NCBI RefSeq assembly: GCF_964340395.1
Contig: NC_135561.1
Coordinates: forward strand, 206,001-270,000
DNA length: 64,000 nt
Reading direction: 5' to 3'
Source: Glandiceps talaboti
Lineage: Eukaryota > Hemichordata > Enteropneusta > Spengelidae
Each line of letters begins with the position of its first letter. The first letter of the stretch is position 1. A program made the position numbers and the translations under genes. This document shows positions 50,262 through 62,439 of the stretch, piece by piece. The notes beneath the pieces are model-generated. The model did not search any database, was not told the DNA's origin, and saw only the letters and a program-made list of their open reading frames with translations.

Positions 50262-53200
50262 ACACCCACAGACAGACACATATGTAAACAGACAAAAAAA
50301 ATACACACATACATACATACATACATACATACATACATACATACATACATACATACATACATACAGACACATTAGACTTGTCAATGCCCACAGCATACAA
50401 CGCATGGACTGAGAATTTTACCTCATTATCAGCAACTCTGACTTTTGCCCTAATCTCTTGTTTTTTCATTTCTTCCTTGGCAAGTCTGTACAGTCTCTGT
50501 TTCTGTGATCTGTTATGTGCTGACAATGCTTTCAACTCTGCTTGTCGTTTCTTTAACTCAGCCAAAACTTCATCATCAGTGTCTTCACCTAGTTGATCAT
50601 CTGCATCTAGTAATCCTATGTTTTACAACAAAAAGAACATCTTCAAAATATAAAATATGATCTAAGAATTGAACTTGAATCAAAGAAAACAACAAACTGA
50701 TAGACTCTTACAGGACAATTTTACTGCCACCCACAAAAGTGGATACTTGCATGGGTGAACATGTCATTATTCAAGCATCAGAATGGGTTGAAACTTTTAA
50801 CGCATGTGTTTATCCAAAATGATGATTACAAAGAGATATACCTTGCATGAATTGTCTATAACTAAGAGCATCCTCCTCTGGTCAGCAAACTTGCAAAGAT
50901 TTTTATTGAAACAAGCCATTGAGAATGACATAGTCCCCGCTATGATTGGGTTTTAAGGAATTAGCACTACTCTGATCACGCAACAACACTTGTGAACCTA
51001 AATCAAACAGACTTAGATATGTTGTGTCTGCTTGTCGGACATGGAACATGCCTACAACAATAAAGGATTGGTCGGGTATGGGGGATCATATCAATATGAA
51101 AATGGATATGCAAATGTATGTCATAGAACACTGTCCTAATACCAACTCTGAATGAGATCTGTTCAAGCATGTCTGAGTTGGCTTTGGACATGGAAAATTC
51201 ACAAACAAAATGGCTGCCAGGCAGCCATATTGGATCGTATCATGACAAAAATGGATATGCACATGTATGTCATAGAACACTGTCCTAATACCAACTTCGA
51301 ATGAGATCTGTTCAAGCATGTCTGAGTTATGGCTTTGGACATGGAAAATTTGCAAACAAAATGGCTGCCAGGCAGCCATATTGGATCGTATCACAATGAA
51401 AATGGATATGCACATGTATGTCATAGAACACTGTCCTAATACTAACTTTGAATGAGATCTGTTCAAGCATGTCTAAGTTATGGCTTTGGACATGAAAATT
51501 CACAAACAAAATGGCTGCCAGGTGGCCATATTGGATCGTATCATGACAACAATGAATATGCACATATATGCCATAGAACACTGTCCTAATACCAACTCTG
51601 AATGAGATCTGTGTGAGCATGTCTGAGTTATGGCTTTAGACAGGGAAAATTCGCAAACAAAATGGCTGCTAGGCGGCCATATTGGATCGTATCATAAAAC
51701 AAATTGACGTGCATATGTATGCCATAGCATGTTGCCCCTGTACCAAGTTTGAAAAAAATCGGTACAGGCATCTCCAAGAAACGGCTGCGGACGGACGGAC
51801 GGACGGACGCACGGACGGACGGACAGACGGAACCCAATCCATAAGTCCCCGTTCCGGACTTCGTCCGCGGGGACTAACTACACTATACATGTATTAGAAT
51901 TACGAGGAAGTTTGATTTTCTGGACAATCAGTTGTCATGACACATACTTCAGATGAGAAAGAAGCCTACATACCTTGATAAAGTAGTTCTTCCCTAATTC
52001 TTGCCTCTAATGCTCTAGTATGTGGAACACTGAATGGTCTATTACCATTCTTTGGTGACGTGTTTCCTTCAACACCAGCATTATCCTAGGAATGGAAAGT
52101 TAGAATTGTAACACCTACAATAATAAATCTATAGTATCTATAAACTGTCTGTTGCTGAAGATGTATAGAGGTGTTAAAATACAAATACTTCCTATAGTAG
52201 CTAAAAACTGTCTACTCCTGAAGACCTATAGAGGTGTTAAAATACAAATACTTCCTATAGTAGCTAAAAACTGTCTACTCCTGAAGACCTATAGAGGCAT
52301 TAAAATACAAATATATCCCCTGACACAACAGAGAATGTAGGAAATGTATAATAATATTTGATAACATCATAGATTTCAAAACACTCTCAGTAGTGTGAGG
52401 ATTTAACTTAGAAGGGTTACTTCCAAAATGTCACCTATTTTTAACTTTGTTGGACTGAGAACATTTTATGTTAATAAGTTTTGGTCAATACAGGCCTGGT
52501 AGAACATAGTCATTCTTATCTCTAAGTCAAGTTTTCTAGCTGGATTTTTCAACAACAATCCAGCTTATACTACAATGTCATGTACATGACTAATCAAAAC
52601 AGGTTGATATATATTTATTCTGGAATCGACTGATAAGATTAATCACTCTAGGCTGGAAACACTGTTGACAAGTGGACTACTTACTTTAGGACCTGAATCC
52701 ATTAATGCCATGTCATCTAGTGGTGTCATGATATTTTCCTCAACCAATGCCGATATTAGTCTCTGTGTCAGTGGTCCAAAGGGACAAATGTCTTCAGACT
52801 GATCCCTGTAAATACAAATATGCCATATTCAAATTCAAATGAACAATGTAATCTATAGGCAAAGTATGTACAGTTTTAAAGTTTATGGCAGTGTGCCATC
52901 TAATGATAGCCAAATTTTGTTGTCATGAGTCAAAATGAGAAAAACTGGCATTTCTTGTGAGTCACCACATAGTAAGAGATGGGGAACATCAAATTGTGGT
53001 GTGTCACTAGAAATTGTGTGCGTCAGTGGCATGTCAAATTTGCTAGAGGGCACACTGGTTTATGGTAGTATAGCAACAACATCCAACTCTGACAGGATCG
53101 TTTGGATTGACCATAAATGCTTTACTATCAACCAGGGCTTGATATAAACTTTTTTCTTTGGTGGTCTCGCATGGGCTACCCCTTTAAGAAATTGGTAGCC

Positions 53201-56200
53201 CAAGGATGGTAACCAATAGTCCTATATTCCTGAACTGAAAACAGAGTTCCTCTAATGGAAATATGTGTGTTATTAAAATTCTTTCATATCTGTAAATCTT
53301 CCATATTTTCAATCTTTGCATAATCAGTGGTAGCCTGAGTGGGCTACCAGCTGCAAGTTATGGTAGCCCCATTACAAGAATTGGTAGTCTATGGGCACGG
53401 GACTACTGTTAGTTTCAAGCCCTGCTATAAACATTACTACAGAACACTATAACTTATAAGCCAATGTCTTATTAGAATCAAATTCATTTGAGAAAAACTG
53501 TTGTCTTGCAGAACTACAAAAAGTTGACACTAAACAAATGAATAACCGTATCTGATCATGTTAAATATATAATGGCTCCACTGGTAAGATAAAACTAATG
53601 TGAAAACCTGGTACTGAATCATGGCACTTTAATAAGATAGTGAGGACAACAATGTATGGTCTTGCATTTTTGAAAATTAAGATCACTGGTGTAGGACTTT
53701 TGTCTTATTTCAAAAGGGTACTCAGAAATTACTTTACAAGAAATAAAATATGTGTTAAGTTTTATGAGAACTAAATATCAGTAACTGTACATGTACTATG
53801 AGTTATATGTTCCTTTGACATTGAAGAGAACACATACACAGCACTAGTGTATGTAGCTTTACATAGAAAGTGTTTGAATAGCCGAATTACTATACCTTTG
53901 AGTTTCTTTCTTCAACAATGCCTTGGCATCATTGGTGTTAGGAGAAGTACTATTGCCTAATGCTGAACCTCTCTTCTTGTCATGAATCCTAGCTCCTGTC
54001 ATACCACAAAATAAAGAAAATAAAACTTATTTAAAGGACCATATAAAATGAGCACTGTCAGATAATCTTAAGCAAATTACATTTGAGTGATCCCAAGGTG
54101 GTACTAAATTATGAACAAATCAAATGATACCAATCTAACATGATGCACTGTATAATATTTTACCTATAACTCTTGTGATATGTACTCTCAGATATCAGCT
54201 CCTTGAAGTCAGACAAATCTCAACAGTGAACATGTTTTGTGAAAGTATGTTTGACATTTGATCAACATAGAATTGCCACCAATGAGTTTTCCATTTTCAT
54301 TGGTTCAGATATCAATTATTTATGTCAAAGGAGATAGTAATTTTATCAATTTGTCAACAGACTTTCTTGAAAGACATGTAGGGAAATTATGGAAAATATG
54401 TTCATCTCTTATATGTCCACAAATAATATTGAATAGGTATAACAAAATAACTTTGTTCCGCCTGACCACCCAAGTTAGTGAGAATTTGAAGTTAAGAAGT
54501 ATTTTATTAAAATCACATTTCAATTAGTTGTTGGTACATTTTTATGCAAAGTTTGCAACTTTCTTTGTGAATCTTAAACATATGTTTGTTATAAATACAT
54601 CATTCAAATGTAATTGTTGTGCTTAATAAGTTTAGAAATATAACATTCACGCATACAAATCAGAGAGAATCAAGGGCAAAACATTGAATAGTACAATGCA
54701 TGATTCTTTAACTATTTCTAATGTATTTGAATGATCATGATGTGAGTGTTAATTTGTAGTGTTAATGCAATGAACTTGATATACAGTCATGGTAACATCT
54801 AAAGACATATGAATACATTGTTATCAAAAAATTGTATCTTTGTAATTGTTTCTGGAAATTATGAAAACAAGTTCAAACAAATGAAAAATCATAATTTGGG
54901 TGAACTTACACAGGTAGGGTAAGTAATGCCAAACATTTAGAGTTTGAAATTAACTTACAGATAGCAGCAACATATTACAACCATGAATGACTTACGTCTT
55001 TCCATCTTTATAACTACAGCGAATTGTTCGATTTATATGTACCGGTATATCATTCTAGAACACCAATAAAATTTATAAAATACACAAAATTCCACCCTGA
55101 CTGAATGAATCTGACATTACCTTCTTTCTGTTCCTCTATCAAGTCTTCTTGAGCCCACCTCATTGTATAATGCTTCCCTAGAGGGGGTACTTTATAATAC
55201 TCTGCTTCATCTTCATTACTTTTCATGAATTCTTCAAGGACTTTTAAATCTTCATTAGTAACGTCAGCACAGTAAGGTTCGACTGATGCCCAGAATCTAT
55301 TGGGTGCATCATTCTTTGGAATTTTAGGAACATCTAAAGGATCATCTGTGAATTCATACTCTTGAAGTTTTTGCTACAAGAAACAAAATATATCCATTAG
55401 CTTTCTTGTGAGCCAGTGTAATGTTTTTGCTCTTCCGTAAAAAATTACACAGGCTTAATATACTGCTGCAAAAAGAATCTAAGTTGTTTCATGATGATGA
55501 TAAGGTGCAAATAAGGAACAGAGTACTGTTCTATTTGCATGTGCAAAAATAGAAATAACAGTTTTTCGGTCAAAGTGATGTTATTGACCTTATGCTAGAT
55601 GGTAGTAAAAAGTAGTAAAAAAGGTCAACAGCCTCATTTACTGAAATGAAACATCATAACTTGCATAGGTAGATGTCTTTCTTTTACAACACAGTCTCAC
55701 AGAAAATTGTTACCTGCATATTCTTAGTTTTTGGTCTACCAGGTCCAGAATGTGATGTACTAGCACCAAGTTTACCACTGGATTCTTTTAATTTTTTAGA
55801 TGGCTTCTCTTGTTTTTCATCTGGTGGCCTTCCCCTCTTGCCTGATGACACAGACTCTGATTTGTGCTAGTGAAATAGAAAAAGAAGAAGCTCAGGAAAC
55901 TTAGTTTCAATCTTAAACATATTGGAAACAAGGACACTAAATTCATGTTTTTGTTTAAATATAGTCTGTAAGGTGCACCGTGATGGGACGCCCTCACACA
56001 TCAGTCAACACAGAGCTGGCCTGTTCGGGCAGAGCTACACAACATATCTTACAGTCTAAACTGGAAGTAAAATGGTAAAATCTACCTGATTTGTCCAGAT
56101 ATTTCAATGGGGTCCCATCAAAGTTATGGTACAAGGTAATGCAAATCTCACAATACCTTAGTAAATATATTGCAATGGCAAAACAAATATAAATAAAGTC

Positions 56201-57689
56201 TACTCTATATAATGATGATTCTTTCAAATCATGCTGTTACCAAGGCAACATTAAAAAAGGTTTGTTTTTTTCAGAAACATCTATTTAGCATTTTAGACAT
56301 AGGCCTCCTTTGATGTATTTTGATATATTTTATTATAATAAATAACCGATAGAACAAAAAGAAACAATACTCACTAATTTTCCAACTTTCTTGTCTTTTT
56401 TTTCCTGCCAGTCTATAAGTACTTGTGTTTCTCCCTCTAGCTGCCTCATTCTCCTGGAGGCTGCAGCTAATAATGTTTCTATTTCTAACTGCAAAGTGTC
56501 AAGTTCCTCTATGCCAATGCCTTCGTCCTCAGTTCTTTGAGTTACTGTAACACAAACCCTTAGAATAATAAGACAAGTGTGGAAGTTTGGGCTGGCTGTG
56601 GAACAAATAGCCTTGTTTTAACCACATACTTGGCAGCTTGGTTGTAAGATTATATTCTGCAATAAGTTACAATTTTTGAGAGTACAGCAGATACAATGAT
56701 TATGTACTTGAATTTTTAAATTTTACTATTTGCAGATTTTACCTTGTATTGCAATTTTCTGTGTATTTTCATCCTTATGTACTGCACATTTGTAGCACCT
56801 TTTATTTTGTATGTTTTTTTTAACACTTACTAATTCATCTGGGAATTAATATGGTTTCATATAAATATGCAAATACATTATAATGAATGCATCATGTAAC
56901 AGATTTTGTGGTTTTTCTCTGACTGAAAATGATGAGCCAAATGATGATGTGCTCAGAATATGGTATGGAATTATTAAATAAAATACTTGCAGATGGAGTA
57001 TTATAGTTGGAACTCAATTCTGACATTGTCCCTTTTTGGACAATGCCAGAATCAAGTCTCTATTTATTCCACCTAAAAGTAGAACTATGATAAATGAAAA
57101 TAATCACTTCATGGTACCTTCATGCACTAATATTAATACTCAAATGTATCAACCAAAATGGATTTCATTCAGAAATGTGTATTGAAACCCCAAATTTCAA
57201 AAAATAAAATTATGTAGTGTTAGTATATGCAATAGCATATGAGAGTTAAAACACATGCATGACATATGCATGGTACTGTTTGTTTATATATGTTTGACAT
57301 TACTGCGATGCAGGTGAACCATGTTGAAAACTGATAAATGAAAAACAAAAAGAAAAGTAGGAAAGAAATTGGGTGTGTTCGTCAAATTATCGATGCGTGA
57401 AAAAAATTCGGAAAGGTAAATTATCATTTACTACTCTTATGTAAAATGTATCTGTTTACTGATCTCAACACATGTTTAAAAGTCGATGTAAATAAACAAA
57501 AAGTTGCAAGCTTTCGGATCACACAGCAGACGAATGCCAGTCCCAAAACAAACGCTAGCTCTATCATTCCAGAACAAAGAAAATGGCTGGTTTGAACGCC
57601 TTCTTACCCGCGGTGTATCGCGGACACATTTTGGTGTGGTCAACGGGTCGAAAGTCGTGGAATTGGAGGGGGCAATCCTTTTCAGCCAT
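49518..57689 (-). CDS. TADA3: TADA3 (ADA3), SAGA/ATAC histone acetyltransferase adaptor
   Basis: Nine coding exons, 5' to 3' on the minus strand: 57689-57608, 56544-56375, 55866-55714, 55373-55121, 53995-53896, 52805-52685, 52085-51974, 50615-50422 and 49646-49518 (TGA). They join in phase to 437 residues (human 432). TADA3 bridges GCN5/PCAF and TADA2 in SAGA and ATAC chromatin complexes in the nucleus. The N-terminus MAEKDCPLQFHDFRPVDH is almost the vertebrate sequence. Then come GIGIEELDTLQLEIETLL, a Lys/Ser-rich linker, QEYEFTDDPLDVPKIPKND, RFWASVEPYCADVT, PPLGKHYTMRWAQEDLIEEQ, CPFGPLTQRLISALVEENI, RPFSVPHTRALEARIREELL, ELKKRQAELKALSAHN and the C-terminal AARQKKRSPTKKERE...LLKLLDS. The last two blocks form the ADA2-binding helical region. 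Introns hold the CA/CATA microsatellites, the 51-kb repeat element and a hAT MITE. Confidence 0.97.
49770..49905. repeat. About 68-bp duplication in TADA3 intron
   Basis: Two copies containing ttttggggtaaatctgaaat, gacacaacatttatgcca and gctatcagctacattg. Confidence 0.8.
50208..50366. repeat. (CA)n and (CATA)n compound microsatellite in TADA3 intron
   Basis: A (CA)n run at about 50208-50275, then a spacer, then (CATA)n at about 50307-50365, ending 57 bp before the exon at 50422. Confidence 0.97.
50931..51876. mobile_element. 946-bp nonautonomous DNA element (TIR TAGTCCCCGC) with internal tandem units
   Basis: The left end tagtccccgctatgattggg is matched by the right end, which contains aacccaatcc and gcggggacta. 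If the flanking TA is the target duplication, this is Tc1/mariner-like. The interior is about five units of roughly 145-155 bp (tcatagaacactgtcctaat, gagatctgttcaagcatgtc, aaaatggctgccaggcagcc). A (GGAC)n run follows at 51789-51825 and then a hairpin. The minus-strand frames across it are repeat artefacts, not a transposase. Confidence 0.75.
52145..52325. repeat. 63-bp tandem triplication in TADA3 intron
   Basis: Copies start at 52145, 52208 and 52271, with ctgtctactcctgaagacct and gtgttaaaatacaaatactt. Confidence 0.92.
53133..53424. mobile_element. hAT-type MITE
   Basis: Ends cagggcttgatataaac and gttagtttcaagccctg are the C/TAGGG-type termini common in hAT elements. They are flanked by an 8-bp duplication, ctatcaac (53125-53132) and ctataaac (53425-53432), with one mismatch. 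The interior repeats tggtagccc in both orientations. 292 bp, no coding capacity, in a TADA3 intron. Confidence 0.85.
55963..56057. mobile_element. Small DNA transposon (TIR AGTCTGTAAG), single-unit copy
   Basis: agtctgtaag to cttacagtct, 95 bp, with an interior (ccctcacacatcagtcaaca) like one unit of the element at 22469-22740. Confidence 0.75.
56238..56251. promoter_or_regulatory. X-box-like motif in TADA3 intron
   Basis: GTTACCAAGGCAAC matches the RFX X-box consensus. Function is not shown. Confidence 0.3.
57010..57058. repeat. GACTCGATTCTGACA-family palindrome, copy 2
   Basis: gaactcaattctgacattgt pairs with acaatgccagaatcaagtc around a short T-rich loop; same family as 39492-39554. Confidence 0.78.
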
Positions 57690-58254
57690 ATTGCCAGGGA
57701 AGAAACGACGCACTTTCTCCAAGAAATCACCACACAGTCTCTCGCACACTGACCGACACCTTTCCCAAGCCATATACAGTCATTTCTAGACTGTAAGTTC
57801 GTCCAATCCAGGCGTGCTTTTTGAAGAATTGTGGATTTTGAAATATATTTTTCTCTTCCTCTAAAATGTAAAATTTCTTCATATGTATTTTTGCCTTTCA
57901 ATCTTTCAATCTACTCTTTCTTATGTCCTTTTTAATGGCAATCAACGTTTATTAATTGGTACGAATCGATGTTCTTGCAATGTTGACATAATAATTCTGA
58001 GGCCAGGTTTGTCAAAAAACAAGCATATGCAAAGATACTTTCGTCTCGAATTTTGGTTTCATTCACCACAATGCATACTTTTGAGCTATTATATATTATT
58101 GGAAGTCGATAAAATGTTGCCGAAGATAGAAAAATCCTTATAGAAATGTATTCTTTGTTCGTATTCCGCATCTGCATCTCATTTGTGTCGAGCATTTTGA
58201 TTGGCCTAGCTGAACGGTTTTGAAGCGACGTCGACGATTGGACATTACACTAAG
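57690..58254. promoter_or_regulatory. Shared TADA3-PIGV promoter region
   Basis: Only 565 bp separate the divergent start codons of TADA3 (minus) and PIGV (plus). Two inverted CCAAT boxes (gattgg, 58199-58204 and 58236-58241) and a palindromic gacgtc at 58227-58232 lie close to PIGV. No TATA box is obvious. A bidirectional promoter is inferred from spacing. Confidence 0.55.
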
Positions 58255-61200
58255 ATGGTTTCCTTGCCCAGAAGTGATGCTGTGGGGACTTTCGCCGTGT
58301 TTTCACGTATTTTGACAATTGGATTGCAGGTGGGAAAAGAGCTACCGTCACTTACAGTCAGTATTTGCCTCACATGTGGCGTAATATTTTTAGATTTATT
58401 CCCTATTTATTCAGTAATTATGATTGAATCCGTTGTCAAGAACGTTCACAGTCACTTGTGAGGTAGGCAATATTATTAATATTCTAATATTCTATTCCGG
58501 GATGGTCATAATGACGTTATTAAGTATTCATATATTCAAAAAAATTTCGTGACAGCTACAGATGCATCTATTTTTTTTTTGAATAATTGTAAATACCTAA
58601 TACTAATAACGTCATTATAATATTTATATTGTATCTTGACTATCTTGAAATAGAATATTAGCTCACAACAAGTGGCTGTGGTACGGGTGGGGTTGCCGGG
58701 TGAAGGGGGGGGGGGGGCGTGTCCAGGGTGGGTTGATTTTAATATTTAAAATACTGATGATGACTATTGCACGTTTGTGAAAGAGACCCTGAGGAGAAGG
58801 ATATCTGGAACTAAATTTTAAAAATGTAGGAATCACAGGAAGTTACTTATCCCATGGATGTATTAATACATCCATGCTTATCCAGTCCAATTCGATTTTG
58901 CTTGTACTATTATTAAAGTTACATTTACCATAGACACTGCATGAAAGGGTTTAATATAGGGTCTATGGTTTAAAACCATGCCACACACTCTTAAGGTGTG
59001 ACTTGAATAAATAAAAAGTGGGAAATGCAAAGAAAATGGTACAAATTCCAAGCTACATCAAATACATACTGTGCCTATAGTAGTAGTAGTTGCAGCAGCA
59101 GTTGTATAATTTTAGTTAAATTTATAGCCAGGAAACAACAAAAGCTGTAATAGCTAATTATTCCACTTTGGAATGGTTACCACTTTGGTAGGGATCAGTA
59201 CACAATTGCTTATAAAAACTGTTTCTCCTTTCTTTGGTCATTTTATCTGGAATAGTTACTACTTTGGTAGGGATCAGAACACGATTGCTTATAACAACTG
59301 TTTCTCCTTTCTTTGGTAATTTTATTAAGGTTCCTCCACCAAAAATATATTATAGTGTGCTGTATGAGGGTCTTTACATGCAATTTTGCTAGGTTTACCC
59401 TACTTTACTACCAGGGATCCTAAACATTTTATTTTAACAAAAGCACTGACATTTGATATGATCTTTCTTGGAAATCTAGAGCAATTATGCTGTTTAAAGG
59501 CCCACTTTGAAAAAGGATTAAACATTAGGTACATGAAAAACAGTTGTCTGATAAAGTTACAGAAAAAGTTGGCCCAGAACAAAAGAATAACCATTTGTAA
59601 TGCTCATGGCTTCACTGATATGATAACATTAATGCGAGAACATGGGATTGAAACCCTGGCGTATAGTTTTTTAAAAAATAATGAGGAGGAGGGAAGGGGA
59701 TCTTAAACTGTTGTGATAGAAGCCGAGTAGTATAACAGAAAGCCGTTAATATTTTTGTCTTTATTCACAGGTCCTAGCAAATAACCTAATTCCAGATCAC
59801 AAAGCTGATGCCTTCACACCTGACAAGGAAATCGATGGAAGTGGAGACCATGTCGTACAAGTTTTACTAGGTGGATTTACCCACTGGGATGCTGCACATT
59901 TCTTGTATATTGCAGAGTATGGCTACACCACAGAGCGAAGCTTTGCATTTTTTCCACTCTACCCCTCACTGTTGTTTTTGACGTCGGAGCAGGCAGCATC
60001 TCAACAACTCCTTTTCATAATGAGCAAACATTCAGCGATTCTTATCATAGCTGTTTTCACCAATATTATCTTCTTTGTGTCTGCAGCTGTCTTTCTGTAT
60101 TGGTTGAGTAACAGTGTACTAAAAGATGAAAAAATGGCTTTTAGGGCAGCCATACTATTTTGTATCAACCCAGCAGGTGTGTTTATGACGTCAGCGTACA
60201 CAGAGTCTACTTTTGCCATGGTTGGATTTCTAGCTATGTTTTTACTTGAGAAGAAGCACCTCCTTCTTGCTGCTCTAGTATTTGCATTATCAACAGCAAC
60301 ACGGTCCAATGGAATGGTGTCTTTTGGCTTCATACTTTACTTTGTCATAAAAAATAATTTCAGAAAACTTTTTGCAATGTACAGAGTAAAACAACTCAAA
60401 ATTGTATGCGTTACTCTGCTGTCCATGATTACCAAACTTTTACTAAGTCTTGTCTCTGTTGTATTGATTATAATGCCATTTTTCCTATTTCAGTACTTTG
60501 CATATGCAAAATGTTGTACACTTGAACCACAATTTGGCTATTTTCAAATTCAGCCTATCAATTCCCCTAAAAGTGAACAATTACGAGACAGTGATTTCGA
60601 TGAATTTGAAAACTTTCCTGACCGAGTTACTCCACAAATATTTGATCTACCAGTATGGTGTAATAATACACCACCATTGATTTACTCCTACATACAAGAC
60701 AAATACTGGAATGTTGGATTGTTCAAATATTATGAATTGAAGCAGATACCTAATTTCATGTTAGCTGCTCCAATGGTCATTCTGTGTTGTTTAGCCATAT
60801 GGAAATTCTTTACTGTTAGATGGAACTACGTCAAATATCTTGGACTGCTTCCAAGGAAAGTGAAGGTGGAATATGGAGATGAAAAATTCACAACTGGTTT
60901 CTATAGCGATGAAGTGTTTGTTTACATAGTCCACATGGCTGCTCTGCTTTCCTTCAATGTCTTCATTGTAAATATCCAGGTTAGTGAAATAGTTACAGTT
61001 GTTGCAAAAAATTAATTGGTGTTGTGGTTGTTCATCTAAGTGATTCTGCAAGGGGATGATACACAACAAAAATCTATCTTTTGGAACAAGTGAGGGATAG
61101 CCCACAATAATTGAGCTAAAAAGAAATAGAAAATTTATACTAATGGTAATTGATAGGCTGCTAATGGTTGCTTTACAACAATTAATATCACTCATAATAA

Positions 61201-61914
61201 GTAAATTAGTTTTCCGTCTTCTAAGATCTTTCAGTCATAATCATGCAATGTCAGTGGTAATTAATAGCTGCTTAATTTCAGAGGGTAGAGATATTTCACT
61301 TAAACATTTACATTTAATTCTTATGACATGCTTTGATATTAGATAAAATATAAGACACAGAGTAAGCTAGTTTAGTGACAGCATGCGTGGGTATGCACAA
61401 AGTCATTACTGAGAATGCGATATTTTTCACATTCTTGACAGCCAAAAAAGTATGTCATGTTTACCATACCTTAATATCTGTAGCTAGACATGATTCAACA
61501 TGTTTCACTATTTATGAATGGAATATAATATCAGGATATTGCCATGTGAAACAAAAGTAACCATCAAAGACAGACTTTACATACTTCTTTATTTAAAATT
61601 ACCCATTTACACACATTCTTAATTGTCATATCTTTGTATTTCAGATTGTAACAAGATTCATCGCATCTAGCTGTCCTGTAATATATTGGTTTGCTGCTGC
61701 CATGACAACACCATCGTCTGTCAATCATAAACAAAAGGCCAATGAGAGCCAAGGTCAAAGAACTTTATTTCAGGAAGTTATGTCCAATGAAGTGATACAG
61801 CAAGTGATTAATTTCAAGAAAAGTAATTTAAAAACTAGACTAATTCTGGGTTATTTCCTATTTTACAATATGCTTGGTATAACACTGCACTGTAATTTTT
61901 TGCCATGGACGTAA
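58255..61914 (+). CDS. PIGV: GPI mannosyltransferase 2 (PIG-V)
   Basis: Three coding exons, 58255-58329, 59771-60979 and 61645-61914 (TAA), join in phase to 517 residues (human 493). PIG-V is the ER multi-span GT-C enzyme (family GT76) that adds the second mannose to the GPI anchor precursor from dolichol-phosphate-mannose. The first exon gives MVSLPRSDAVGTFAVFSRIL. The second gives IPDHKADAF, the hallmark luminal motif GGFTHWDAAHFLYIAEYGY with its Asp, FAFFPLYPSLL, NPAGVFMTSAYTESTFA, LSTATRSNGMVSFGF, WCNNTPPLIYSYIQDKYWNV and YYELKQIPNF. The third ends LGYFLFYNMLGITLHCNFLP and then WT, as in vertebrates. Several hydrophobic spans are visible. AATAAA at about 61926 follows the stop. Intron 1 contains a foldback element just after the donor. 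Confidence 0.97.
58447..58680. mobile_element. Foldback (MITE-like) element in PIGV intron 1
   Basis: The left arm from cacagtcacttgtgag and the right arm ending caagtggctgtg are inverted repeats about 90-100 bp long. Shared segments include taatattctatt and aatgacgttatta. The loop is about 50 bp. No coding capacity. Confidence 0.78.
58927..58969. repeat. CATAGAC short palindrome (diverged)
   Basis: accatagac...gtctatggt around a 25-base loop; member of the family at 23735, 28188 and 44054. Confidence 0.65.
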
Positions 61915-61994
61915 TGATCACAAAAATAAAGTAAATATTAGAAAGACATCATTATTCTTGTTGGTTTGTATGAATGTTGACCTTTATTATAACA

Positions 61995-62260
61995 ATGATG
62001 TACATATTATTTACATACTACCCCAGTATTTGCATATTATTTACATACTACCCCAGTATTTGCATATTACTTACATACTACCCCAGTATTTGCATATTAT
62101 TCACATACTACCCCATTATTTGCATATTATTTACATACTACCCCAGTATTTGCATATTACTTACATTCTACCCCAGTATTTGCATATTACTTACATACTA
62201 CCCCAGTATTTGCATATTATTTACATACACCAGTATTTGCATATTACTTACATATTATTT
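61995..62260. repeat. 30-bp minisatellite, about 9 copies, 3' of PIGV
   Basis: Unit tatttgcatattacttacat plus actaccccag. Being 30 bp it leaves long frames open (YILPQYLHIT-type repeats), which are artefacts. Confidence 0.95.
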
Positions 62261-62439
62261 GCATATAATTACACATATTTGAAAGTGTCCCAATATTTTA
62301 AGAACACAGTCAACACTATGGTCAGGAATAATACATATTACACTGCAATCTGTGATTTTGCGTCCCTGTCTCACTGCTAGTACTAGTAATGATTTGAAAA
62401 TTATATACTCAAACTGATTGCTGTGAAAAAATACACTCA

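Noticed and set aside
51086-51837. Minus-strand frames of 97-126 codons as a possible transposase or gene
   Set aside because: They run across tandem units of the TAGTCCCCGC element and repeat the same peptide; no transposase motif.
61958-62380. 140-codon frame downstream of PIGV
   Set aside because: Produced by the 30-bp minisatellite; no family resemblance.
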